From an uncultured Aquimarina sp. (GTDB lineage Bacteria > Bacteroidota > Bacteroidia > Flavobacteriales > Flavobacteriaceae): a DNA stretch of 64,000 nt. The position numbers and the translations under genes are program-made. Below are positions 1-8,133 of the stretch, piece by piece (positions within the stretch are counted from its first letter, which is position 1; every line of letters starts with the position of its first letter). The stretch covers positions 186,001 through 250,000 of the forward strand of contig CANNBP010000003.1 in the NCBI GenBank assembly GCA_947502885.1, written 5' to 3'. The notes beneath the pieces are model-generated. The model did not search any database. It saw only the letters and a program-made list of their open reading frames with translations, and was not told where the DNA came from.

Positions 1-26
1 GCTAACACTCCTTGTATGGTGCGTTT

Positions 27-43
27 GCCTGCCGAAGGCAGCA
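27..43. repeat. Short GC-rich hairpin downstream of the first gene
   Basis: CTGCC at 29-33 pairs with GGCAG at 37-41 around a GAA loop, in an otherwise AT-rich spacer. It lies about 30 bp past the stop codon of the minus-strand gene at 72-569. No U-run follows on either strand, so it is not a typical intrinsic terminator. It may belong to the structured spacers of the cassette-like block. Confidence 0.4.
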
Positions 44-71
44 TATGCAATATAGCAACAAATTGTTGTAC

Positions 72-569
72 CTAGTCTATAATTAAGTTGAGTTTTTCAA
101 TTTCCGTTCTATCATAAGGTCGAGTTCTCAAACATTTATACGTCCAATAGACCTGCTTTTCAGGATATTTAAAAAAATCTATTTCAGATGTTTCTAGTAT
201 AGTTTTTACACCATATATGATATAATCTGATCCTAATTTCATATTGTAGTTACAAGTTGAATTACCTGTATATATAGTTACGATACTATCTTCAAATTTA
301 CCTTTAAAGGTTTTCTCCAGTTTAACCGTATATTTCTTTCCCCCAGCCTTTTTTACAAAAGAAGGAAACTTTGAAATATTATATGTTTTCGATTTTTCGG
401 GATCAGCCTCAAGAGTAAAATTTGCGATAGCTATTATTTTCCCAGATAAGATAGCTGCTACTCTCTTGTATTCTTCTTTTACTGGCTTCTTTTTTTTACA
501 GGTACAAGCGAAAGAACTATTTGATATAAGTATTGAAATAAGTATTAAAAATTTGAAGTAATTCTTCAT
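72..569 (-). CDS. Secreted TIMP-like Cys-rich protein, function unknown
   Basis: This 165-residue protein has an N-terminal signal peptide of about 20 residues that ends in SSFA, and the predicted mature chain begins Cys-Thr-Cys. The cleavage site fits signal peptidase I better than a lipobox, because Phe sits at -2. A mature N-terminus starting with Cys, followed by a basic stretch, an 'ILSGKIIAIANF' strand and later cysteines, recalls the OB-fold of TIMP- and netrin-like (NTR) domains. That resemblance is my inference. The protein is followed by a structured spacer and preceded by a leader (583-697) that recurs at 4202-4313. It lies in a block of same-strand orphan genes. The start ATG lies just after a GTTGTAG-TAATTA motif shared with neighbouring genes. 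Confidence 0.7.
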   Translation of the reverse strand: MKNYFKFLILISILISNSSFACTCKKKKPVKEEYKRVAAILSGKIIAIANFTLEADPEKSKTYNISKFPSFVKKAGGKKYTVKLEKTFKGKFEDSIVTIYTGNSTCNYNMKLGSDYIIYGVKTILETSEIDFFKYPEKQVYWTYKCLRTRPYDRTEIEKLNLIID

Positions 570-582
570 AATAATTAGCTAC

Positions 583-697
583 AACAATTGAATATGCATA
601 CCAGTACACATATTATCCATTATATTTTTCACAAATCTATATAATTTTTGATCAACTTAAAATTGTCTATTTAAGATGGACAGTAAACTATGATTAA
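583..697 (-). repeat. Duplicated leader/promoter segment, copy A
   Basis: This ~115-bp segment is nearly identical to 4202-4313. The copies differ by one 3-nt indel (TAT) and a few substitutions. Read on the minus strand, both copies lie just in front of a gene start. Both contain a perfect Bacteroidota -7 box, TAGATTTG (632-639 here), so the repeat probably carries a promoter. Confidence 0.85.
632..639 (-). promoter_or_regulatory. Putative -7 promoter box of the gene at 72-569
   Basis: On the minus strand this reads TAGATTTG, matching TAnnTTTG, about 60 bp before the start codon. It lies within the duplicated leader. No convincing -33 element at the expected spacing was seen. Confidence 0.5.
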
Positions 698-813
698 CCA
701 ACAAAAACCCATAGTAAGCATAACGATAAGGCATAACAGCCGGGAATAGTCAACACCGAGTTTATATATCGGCGCTACGCACCATACGAACACTTAGTTG
801 TTGTAGTGCGTTT

Positions 814-1305
814 TTATTTTTCAATTTCCGCTAAGAATATTAGTTCATCAGTTTCTGCATTTTCCGATTCCACGTTTTGGTTATTATAAGTCAGTTTAGT
901 TGGTATAAAGTAAGATACTCCACAAGGAAGTTCAGTAAATTTTGCGTCAAAGTTCAAAATGATTGATGTCGAGTCGTCCAAGTTAATTGTGTACTCAAAA
1001 TTTGATTCTTTAGCAATAAATAGATAAAGAGTATTGTCATACTTTCTTATATCTGCATCAGGTTCTTCAAATTCATTGGTCGGAATATATTGAAAGTCTG
1101 GATTTGAAAAGTCACCTTCAACAGTTATATTTTCAGGGTCGATTGTTCCATTTTCAATTAAATTGGCACCAGTTTCATCAACTAATCTAATATATAATTC
1201 AGGAAATACTGGGTCAAAAAGTGGACAGTAAACTCCGTTGTCATGGTCACTAGAACAACTTGTAAGTAAAATTCCAATTAAAAAAAGAGTAAGTAATTTT
1301 TTCAT
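814..1305 (-). CDS. Hypothetical lipoprotein
   Basis: This 163-residue protein has a signal peptide with a lipobox (LLTSC, Cys17), so it is predicted to be lipidated. The rest is acidic, with several proline/aspartate-rich stretches and strands that suggest a small beta-sandwich. I do not recognise the family. It stands alone in the array of minus-strand orphan genes, with spacers of about 230-245 bp on both sides that begin or end with CTACAAC/GTTGTAG motifs. The last codons (EIEK) share a 14-nt identity with the end of the gene at 72-569, possibly by chance. Confidence 0.7.
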   Translation of the reverse strand: MKKLLTLFLIGILLTSCSSDHDNGVYCPLFDPVFPELYIRLVDETGANLIENGTIDPENITVEGDFSNPDFQYIPTNEFEEPDADIRKYDNTLYLFIAKESNFEYTINLDDSTSIILNFDAKFTELPCGVSYFIPTKLTYNNQNVESENAETDELIFLAEIEK

Positions 1306-1531
1306 AATTCAGCTTTCTATTCAGATACTTTAACATTCAATTGGTTGCATTCAAATGCACTACAACGTTAAACATATGTGTCTTAGCTGGACAAAATGTT
1401 ACCCTACTTTTCGATTTTTTCACGCATTGGTTGCTAACTTTTCTTTGAGGCAAGCAATTACGCCTTACCAAAAATACAACAACCATTCGATTGATCACTT
1501 AGCTGCTATGATCATATAGTGTTGGCGATAG

Positions 1532-2032
1532 TTATTCTAATTCAATAATTGTATTATTTTCAGGATTTTCTGAAGAATATAAAATTGTCAATGTATCCCC
1601 CACTTTGTAAATATTCTTTTCATCTTCTTTAGAAAATGTTTTAAAAACTTTTCCGTCAACCCTAAATTTACATTTCACAAGCCATTCTCCACTTCTTTTT
1701 CTTGGTTTACTCGACCATTTTTGAGATATAATACCATACGTTTTGATTCCGTTTTCTGTCAAATCATTTTTCGATAAATATCCGGTCCAAATTCCAAATA
1801 ATGGTCCGATTATAAGAATTGGACCTACAGATAAGGCTATCTTAGCTTTTCCTGCTATATTATATTGATCAAGAACTTTCAAAATCAAAAAAGGAATTAC
1901 AAAAATGATAACAACAAAAGGTATCCATCTTTTAATTCCAGTTTTTGCGTATAGAATATCATTTCCAAGTCCGAAGAAAAGAACTAAGATTATACTAGTC
2001 AATAAAATGAAGTAGAGTAATTTTTTATTCAT
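1532..2032 (-). CDS. Membrane protein with a DUF3592-like C-terminal domain
   Basis: This 166-residue protein has three predicted membrane segments (about residues 5-25, 37-55 and 65-88). A soluble C-terminal part follows with the pattern 'VKCKFRVDGKVFKTFS...YKVGDTLTILYSSENPENN'. That pattern, a strand, a GD turn and a YSSENP-like motif, is typical of DUF3592-type proteins, whose function is unknown. The start codon follows a GTTGACG-ATAATT motif like those in front of neighbouring genes. Only 42 bp separate it from the gene upstream (2075-3199), so the two may be co-transcribed. Confidence 0.65.
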   Translation of the reverse strand: MNKKLLYFILLTSIILVLFFGLGNDILYAKTGIKRWIPFVVIIFVIPFLILKVLDQYNIAGKAKIALSVGPILIIGPLFGIWTGYLSKNDLTENGIKTYGIISQKWSSKPRKRSGEWLVKCKFRVDGKVFKTFSKEDEKNIYKVGDTLTILYSSENPENNTIIELE

Positions 2033-2074
2033 TTACAATTATCGTCAACGGTTTGTATAAGAATAATGGTAGTT

Positions 2075-3199
2075 TTAAGACCACAAATTCTTTAATTTAG
2101 ACCAAAGTTTATTATTATTTACTTTTGTATTAGCAGAATCTCCGCCATTATTTTTAGGATACGTTGTTGAAGGTGGTTTTATTTCGTTTGATTTAAATCT
2201 AATAGTGTCATTCAGTAAATTTATCTTGTTATTTCCCGTGATTATCACAAATTCACCATTTTCGTATTTATATGGTGTATATATGCTTTTTCCAGTATGA
2301 AGTTCAATAATTTCGTTCGATTTTAAGTTGATGGCAACTAATTTAAAACCTTCTTCTCTGACGAAGGTAGTACAACATAAAAACTTGTTTTCATTGTCTG
2401 ATATAAAAGGCCCTCCAATTGATTTATTTATTTTTTTACTATTCAAAATCAATCCTGTAATTGCAGGACTACCCATAGCAAATTCACTAATGAATCCGTC
2501 TATTTTTATATTAATTCCTTCTTTGTTTAGTCTTTTGATTTCCTTATCTGAAAAATTCCAAGGGTTTTCGATTTCGTGAAGCCATATTTCAGTTTCATTA
2601 ATATCTAAACCTAAAGATTTATTTATCTCTCTGATTTTGAATTCATCATTTAGATATTTGCTCCATTTGCCTTGTATTTCGTTCCAAATTTCAATTTCTT
2701 GTTCTTTAAATTTCTCACGAAACCAATTTGGTTGAATATAGAGCCAGCTAAATATACCCTTGATAAATTCAAGGTTGTCGTTTATGTTCGCTTTTAGGTA
2801 TTCTTTGACTTCATTTTTGTCAAGATAGAAGAGTAGTCCTCTACTAAGAGACTGTTTTATTTTTGGGTCTTCAGTTATTTTAATCCAATCATAAGTCAAG
2901 TGAAATAAATCTTCTATTTTCTCATTATTATAAGGATTTGAAAGTCCGTTAGCTAATCTCTGTTTTTCTTCAGTAGAACCTTTAATTGCAAGATTTATTA
3001 AAACGACTTTTTTATATTTTGGAAACTCTCCGTAGATATAGTAAATAGACTTAAAGAATCCGTCTGTTTGATATTCGGCATAAATGTCAGAAAGAAACTT
3101 TTTTCTCAGTTCAGTCGGTAAAGACTTGAAGAGAGATTCCCCTTTTAGGATATCTTTTTCTCCAATATCCATTTTTATGTAAAGTTCTTCTTTCGTCAT
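2075..3199 (-). CDS. Hypothetical cytoplasmic protein
   Basis: This 374-residue protein has no signal peptide and no membrane segment. The first ~200 residues are helical, with repeated amphipathic pairs that suggest an alpha-solenoid. The region 230-330 is strand-rich, and the last ~40 residues form an Asn/Pro/Thr-rich tail ending in a short aromatic/basic helix (LWSKLKNLWS). I do not recognise the family. The ATG lies 13 nt after GTTGTAGGTAATTA, the same motif seen before other genes of this block. It sits upstream of the DUF3592-like membrane protein with a short gap. Confidence 0.6.
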   Translation of the reverse strand: MTKEELYIKMDIGEKDILKGESLFKSLPTELRKKFLSDIYAEYQTDGFFKSIYYIYGEFPKYKKVVLINLAIKGSTEEKQRLANGLSNPYNNEKIEDLFHLTYDWIKITEDPKIKQSLSRGLLFYLDKNEVKEYLKANINDNLEFIKGIFSWLYIQPNWFREKFKEQEIEIWNEIQGKWSKYLNDEFKIREINKSLGLDINETEIWLHEIENPWNFSDKEIKRLNKEGINIKIDGFISEFAMGSPAITGLILNSKKINKSIGGPFISDNENKFLCCTTFVREEGFKLVAINLKSNEIIELHTGKSIYTPYKYENGEFVIITGNNKINLLNDTIRFKSNEIKPPSTTYPKNNGGDSANTKVNNNKLWSKLKNLWS

Positions 3200-3404
3200 T
3201 TTTGTAATTACCTACAACGGTCTTGTGTATAAAACGTAGCGTTTAAAAGACGCTAATTTTTCGGATTAACACAGAGTCGAATTTTTACATTTTGTTTTTA
3301 CTTTTTCTATTCTAAAACCAAATTAAAAATTTGGAGGACTTTATAAATGTAAATAAACCTTTCGATTTAGAACTAAACTTTGCTCTGATTTCATATATAA
3401 TGTT

Positions 3405-3695
3405 CTACACCGTTTTTTTACAGATATATTTGATCAATTTGATTATTCTATAAATGACCAAGTGTAAAATTGGAAAAATAAATCCATAAAACAATACAAC
3501 TAATGAGCCACCTCCTCGGAAATTTTCTTTTTCGCTAAAAACATAAATCATCAATCCAGCATATAAAGAATAAAATACTAAGTGAAACCAGAACTCCTTC
3601 TTGTTTGATTTAAAAAACAAACCGAAGACAATTAGAATCAAAACAATTCCATAAACGAAATACAACATTGAAAATCCACTACCCGTTGGAATCAT
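3405..3695 (-). CDS. Small membrane protein
   Basis: This 96-residue protein has three predicted membrane helices (about residues 8-28, 36-53 and 63-85) and a basic C-terminal tail. Its ATG overlaps the stop codon of the preceding gene (3692-4192) by 4 bp, so the two are translationally coupled and probably act together. The family is not recognised. The downstream spacer begins with GGTGTAGAACA, a degenerate form of the boundary motif of this block. Confidence 0.65.
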   Translation of the reverse strand: MIPTGSGFSMLYFVYGIVLILIVFGLFFKSNKKEFWFHLVFYSLYAGLMIYVFSEKENFRGGGSLVVLFYGFIFPILHLVIYRIIKLIKYICKKTV

Positions 3696-4192
3696 TTAAC
3701 TGTTTTTTTAGCTCGTTGTAAAATAGGTTCATAATCGAAAGTAGAACAACTACCTTCACTTAGAACTCTTTTCCCAATTCTCTCAATTTTGCTTTTATCA
3801 TTTTCCCAGTTGAGAATATAAATTGTTGCTTTAAATACTTCATTTAGCTCCTTATAATTTAATTCTCCATTCTTATGTCCGAAATTTTCTTCTGTTTCTA
3901 CTATTTTGATAGGTAATCCACTTTCTAAATAAATCGTTGTTCTTATTCGTCCATAAGAAAGTCCGATTTCCTCTATGATTTTACAGGTTTCACTTTTATT
4001 ATGCCATACTTTTAAAATTCCGCCACCATCAGTTGCGATTCCTGTTAATTCAACCCAATCAAATTCCAATTCCGTAAGAGTCGAGTCAGATTCAATGGAA
4101 TTCACTTCATTATTAATTCGGTCAAGTTTATTTTCTTGTCCAAATGTTACAAATCCGATTAAGGTTAATATGATTAAGAATGTTTTTTTCAA
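3692..4192 (-). CDS. Secreted hypothetical protein, TTG start
   Basis: The protein is 166 residues long from the TTG at 4192. An upstream GTG at 4228 is in frame but would add 12 residues in front of a clear signal peptide (LKKTFLIILTLIGFVTFGQ), and it lies within the duplicated leader only about 20 nt past the -7 box. The mature part has acidic strands with a 'WVELTGIATDGGGILKVWHN' segment and two cysteines. I do not recognise the family. The stop codon overlaps the start of the small membrane protein at 3405-3695. Confidence 0.65.
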   Translation of the reverse strand: MKKTFLIILTLIGFVTFGQENKLDRINNEVNSIESDSTLTELEFDWVELTGIATDGGGILKVWHNKSETCKIIEEIGLSYGRIRTTIYLESGLPIKIVETEENFGHKNGELNYKELNEVFKATIYILNWENDKSKIERIGKRVLSEGSCSTFDYEPILQRAKKTVK

Positions 4193-4201
4193 ATGGTGTA
4201 G

Positions 4202-4313
4202 AACAATTAGATATGCATACCAGTACACATATCCATTATATTTTTCACAAATCTATATAATTTTTGATCAACTTAAAATTGTCTATTTAAGATGGACAGT
4301 AAACTATGATTAA
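4202..4313 (-). repeat. Duplicated leader/promoter segment, copy B
   Basis: Near-identical to 583-697 in the same orientation; see copy A. It covers the 5' region of the gene at 3692-4192 and contains the -7 box TAGATTTG (minus strand, 4248-4255). The two copies are 3.6 kb apart and could recombine, deleting the intervening orphan genes. Confidence 0.85.
4248..4255 (-). promoter_or_regulatory. Putative -7 promoter box of the gene pair at 3405-4192
   Basis: TAGATTTG on the minus strand, identical to the box in the other leader copy. Transcription would start near 4241, which favours the TTG start at 4192 over the GTG at 4228. Confidence 0.5.
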
Positions 4314-4421
4314 TCAAAAAATTCACTCATCATAAATCCAAATACATCATATTGTTTAAAATTTGGTGAATAACTCTATAATTCAATCCTAATTTTATGC
4401 TAAAAATTGGTTATAAAACTG

Positions 4422-4429
4422 TAAATTTG
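4422..4429 (+). promoter_or_regulatory. Putative -7 promoter box of purL
   Basis: TAAATTTG fits the flavobacterial consensus TAnnTTTG and lies 30 bp before the purL ATG. The -33 element is unclear. No riboswitch-like structure was seen in the short leader. Confidence 0.5.
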
Positions 4430-4458
4430 CAGCTTAATAAAAATCAAATAATCGAAGT

Positions 4459-7400
4459 ATGATCCACTTCTTCGGAAACCAAAACGAGAAAGTATTTGCA
4501 GTTCAAACAAACGGCGAAATTTCACCTGAAAACATAAAAAAATTGATCTGGTTATTTGGCAACCAACCCCAACTATCTGCGGCGTCTATTGACGCTTTTT
4601 TTGTTGGTCCACGTGCCGCAATGATCACTCCCTGGAGCACTAATGCTGTAGAAATTACCCAAAACATGGGAATTGAAGGGATTATTAGAATCGAAGAATT
4701 CAAGGTTGTATCCAAGGATTTTAATGATTTTGACCCTATGCTTTCGCAAAAGTATGATCAACTGGATCAAGATATATATACCATAAATATCGAGCCTGAA
4801 TCTATAATAGATATCAACGATATTGCTGCTTATAATAAAGAAGAAGGTCTTGCTCTTAGTCAAGAAGAGATCGTTTATCTAGAAGAAATAAGCAAAAAAA
4901 TTGGAAGACCTCTTACAGATTCTGAGGTTTTTGGATTTTCTCAAGTAAACTCAGAACACTGTCGTCATAAAATATTTAATGGTACTTTTATTATTGACGG
5001 AGAAGAACAACCATCATCACTTTTTAAGCTGATTAAAAAAACATCAGAGACACATCCAAACGATATTGTCTCTGCATATAAAGATAATGTAGCTTTTATC
5101 AAAGGACCAAAAGTTACACAGTTTGCTCCAAAAACAGCAGATAAACCTGATTTTTACCAAAAGACAGCATACAACAGTGTTATTTCGCTTAAAGCCGAAA
5201 CACATAATTTTCCAACTACCGTAGAGCCTTTTAATGGTGCTGCAACTGGTTCGGGAGGAGAAATAAGAGATCGTCTGGCAGGAGGAAAAGGTTCTTTACC
5301 ACTTGCAGGAACAGCCGTATACATGACTTCGTATTCTAGATTAGAAAATAATCGCCCTTGGGAAAAAGCCATGACAGAAAGAGATTGGCTATATCAAACT
5401 CCAATGGATATTTTAATCAAAGCGTCTAACGGAGCATCAGATTTTGGCAACAAATTTGGGCAACCCTTAATCACTGGATCTGTTCTTACCTTTGAACATG
5501 AAGAGGACTCTAGAAAATTAGGCTTTGATAAAGTGATAATGCAAGCAGGAGGAATAGGATATGGTAAAGCAGAGCAGGCACTCAAAGCTACTCCAGAAAA
5601 AGGAGATAAAATAGTAATCCTTGGAGGAGAAAATTATCGAATTGGTATGGGAGGTGCAGCTGTATCTTCTGCAGATACAGGTGAGTTTAGTAGTGGAATA
5701 GAACTAAATGCGATACAACGCTCTAACCCCGAAATGCAAAAACGTGCTGCCAATGCTATTAGAGGTATGGTAGAAAGTGACACCAATTCTATAGTTTCGA
5801 TTCATGATCATGGTGCAGGAGGACATCTTAATTGTCTTTCTGAACTTGTAGAAGAAACAGGAGGAAAAATCGATTTAGATAAATTACCTGTAGGAGACCC
5901 TACGCTGTCTGCCAAAGAAATTATCGGAAACGAATCTCAGGAACGTATGGGATTAGTAATTGGTCAAAATCATATCGATACATTACAACGTATCGCTGAT
6001 CGTGAACGTTCTCCAATGTATAAAGTTGGTGATGTTACTGGTGATGATAGATTTACTTTTGAATCTAACACCAAAGGAGACAAACCAATGGATCTTGCAT
6101 TAGAAGATATGTTTGGTAGTTCGCCAAAAACCATAATGAACGACAAAACAATTGATCGTAATTATAACGATCTTACCTATACTATTGGTAATTTCAACAC
6201 TTACCTAGATCAAGTATTACAGCTAGAAGCTGTTGCTTGTAAAGATTGGTTAACTAACAAAGTTGACCGTTGTGTAGGTGGTTTGGTAGCCAAACAACAA
6301 TGTGTAGGACCACTACAATTGCCTCTAAACAATTGCGGAGTAATGGCATTAGATTATGATGGTAAAGAAGGTATTGCTACAAGTATTGGGCACTCCCCTA
6401 TTTCTGGATTGATAAATCCAGAAGCTGGAAGTAAAAATTCGATAGCCGAAGCCTTAACAAATATCATATGGGCTCCGCTTAAAGATGGTATTACATCTGT
6501 TTCGTTATCTGCAAATTGGATGTGGCCTTGTAAAAATGAAGGAGAAGACGCTCGTTTATACAAAGCCGTTAAAGCAATTTCAGATTTTGCTATAGACCTA
6601 GGAATTAATGTTCCTACAGGTAAGGACTCCTTATCAATGAAACAAAAATATGCTAACGAAGAAGTAATAGCTCCCGGTACAGTAGTGATTTCAGCTGCAG
6701 CAAACTGTACTAACATTAACAAAGTTATAGAGCCTGTTTTACAAAAAGATGGTGGGGCTATTTATTACATCAACCTATCTAATGACACACATAAATTAGG
6801 AGGATCTTCGTTTGCTCAGGTTTTAAACAAAATTGGTTCTGAAACACCAACTATTAAAGATTCTGAGAAATTCAAAAATACTTTCAACACTATACAAAAT
6901 CTTATTAAAGAAGATAAAATAGTTGCTGGTCATGATGTTGCGTCTGGTGGTTTAATTACTTCTTTACTCGAATTATGCTTTGCAGATAATAACATAGGTG
7001 CAACACTTGATTTAACATCAATTAATGAAGTTGATACTACAAAACTATTATTCTCTGAAAATGCCGGAATTATATTCCAAAGTGCAAAAGACTCAAATAT
7101 TGAATCTATTTTATCCGACAACAATATTGATTTCTTTACCATCGGAAATGTAACTCAACAAGGTACATTGGCAATTAAAAACGGAAATGATGTACTTGAT
7201 CTTAATATCGAAGAATTAAGAGACACATGGTATAAAACCTCTTATTTATTAGATCAAAAACAAACTGCTAATGAGTTAGCAAAAGCTAGGTTTGAAAATT
7301 ATAAAAATCAACCTTTACAATATACATTCCCTACACACTTTACGGGTAAAAAACCAGTAATCGATACTAACAAAACACGACCAAAAGCTGCTATTATACG

Positions 7401-8133
7401 TGAAAAAGGAAGTAATTCTGAGCGTGAGATGGCTAATGCAATGTACTTGGCTGGTTTTGATGTTAAAGATGTACACATGACAGACCTTATTTCAGGTCGT
7501 GAAACCTTAGAAGACATCCAATTCATCGGTGCTGTTGGAGGTTTCTCTAATAGTGATGTTTTAGGTTCTGCAAAGGGATGGGCTGGAGCTTTTTTATATA
7601 ACGAAAAAGCCAATAATGCTTTAAAGAATTTCTTTAAACGAAAAGATACATTATCTGTCGGTATTTGTAATGGTTGCCAATTATTTATGGAGCTTGAAGT
7701 CATCAATCCAGAACACAAAGTACATGGTAAATTGATTCATAATGACTCTAATAAACACGAAAGTGCTTTTACATCTGTAAAAATTCAAGAAAACAACTCG
7801 GTAATGTTATCTACTTTAGCAGGAAGCACGCTCGGAGTATGGGTTTCTAATGGAGAAGGAAAATTTAACCTTCCACTTTCTGAAGATCAATACAATATTG
7901 TTGCAAAATATGGATACAACGGATATCCTTCTAGTCCAAATGGTTCTGACTATAACACAGCAATGATAACAGATAAAACTGGTCGTCATTTGGTAACAAT
8001 GCCCCATATAGAACGTTCTACTTTTCAGTGGAACTGGGCCAACTACCCAAACAATAGACAAGATGAAGTATCTCCGTGGATAGAAGCATTTGTAAATGCA
8101 AGAAAATGGATAGAGAAAAACTCAAACCAATAA
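4459..8133 (+). CDS. purL: Phosphoribosylformylglycinamidine synthase
   Basis: This enzyme catalyses the fourth step of de novo purine synthesis: FGAR + glutamine + ATP to FGAM. At 1224 residues it is the large single-chain form, which carries its own glutaminase instead of using separate PurQ and PurS. The conserved SEHCRHKIFNG segment near residue 165 and the following Gly-rich ATP-binding FGAM-synthase repeats are present. The C-terminal ~230 residues form a class I glutamine amidotransferase with the nucleophile Cys1070 in GICNGCQ and the family-typical PHIERS and PWIEAF motifs near the end. The ATG follows a short leader with a TAAATTTG box. The last codons overlap the next gene, and a terminator-like hairpin begins 7 nt after the stop. 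Confidence 0.98.
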   Translation: MIHFFGNQNEKVFAVQTNGEISPENIKKLIWLFGNQPQLSAASIDAFFVGPRAAMITPWSTNAVEITQNMGIEGIIRIEEFKVVSKDFNDFDPMLSQKYDQLDQDIYTINIEPESIIDINDIAAYNKEEGLALSQEEIVYLEEISKKIGRPLTDSEVFGFSQVNSEHCRHKIFNGTFIIDGEEQPSSLFKLIKKTSETHPNDIVSAYKDNVAFIKGPKVTQFAPKTADKPDFYQKTAYNSVISLKAETHNFPTTVEPFNGAATGSGGEIRDRLAGGKGSLPLAGTAVYMTSYSRLENNRPWEKAMTERDWLYQTPMDILIKASNGASDFGNKFGQPLITGSVLTFEHEEDSRKLGFDKVIMQAGGIGYGKAEQALKATPEKGDKIVILGGENYRIGMGGAAVSSADTGEFSSGIELNAIQRSNPEMQKRAANAIRGMVESDTNSIVSIHDHGAGGHLNCLSELVEETGGKIDLDKLPVGDPTLSAKEIIGNESQERMGLVIGQNHIDTLQRIADRERSPMYKVGDVTGDDRFTFESNTKGDKPMDLALEDMFGSSPKTIMNDKTIDRNYNDLTYTIGNFNTYLDQVLQLEAVACKDWLTNKVDRCVGGLVAKQQCVGPLQLPLNNCGVMALDYDGKEGIATSIGHSPISGLINPEAGSKNSIAEALTNIIWAPLKDGITSVSLSANWMWPCKNEGEDARLYKAVKAISDFAIDLGINVPTGKDSLSMKQKYANEEVIAPGTVVISAAANCTNINKVIEPVLQKDGGAIYYINLSNDTHKLGGSSFAQVLNKIGSETPTIKDSEKFKNTFNTIQNLIKEDKIVAGHDVASGGLITSLLELCFADNNIGATLDLTSINEVDTTKLLFSENAGIIFQSAKDSNIESILSDNNIDFFTIGNVTQQGTLAIKNGNDVLDLNIEELRDTWYKTSYLLDQKQTANELAKARFENYKNQPLQYTFPTHFTGKKPVIDTNKTRPKAAIIREKGSNSEREMANAMYLAGFDVKDVHMTDLISGRETLEDIQFIGAVGGFSNSDVLGSAKGWAGAFLYNEKANNALKNFFKRKDTLSVGICNGCQLFMELEVINPEHKVHGKLIHNDSNKHESAFTSVKIQENNSVMLSTLAGSTLGVWVSNGEGKFNLPLSEDQYNIVAKYGYNGYPSSPNGSDYNTAMITDKTGRHLVTMPHIERSTFQWNWANYPNNRQDEVSPWIEAFVNARKWIEKNSNQ

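Noticed and set aside
2328..2579. 83-codon plus-strand ORF
   Set aside because: It lies entirely within the minus-strand gene at 2075-3199 and has no family signal; it is a shadow.
1..4320. Canonical integron attC sites
   Set aside because: The motif at the gene borders (CTACAAC/GTTGTAG) does not fit RYYYAAC/GTTRRRY, though GTTAAAC near 1375 fits GTTRRRY by chance. No integrase gene is in the window, so I call it cassette-like only.
4314..4458. Purine riboswitch before purL
   Set aside because: Only 145 bp with no helix pattern like a guanine or adenine aptamer. A -7 box is present instead.
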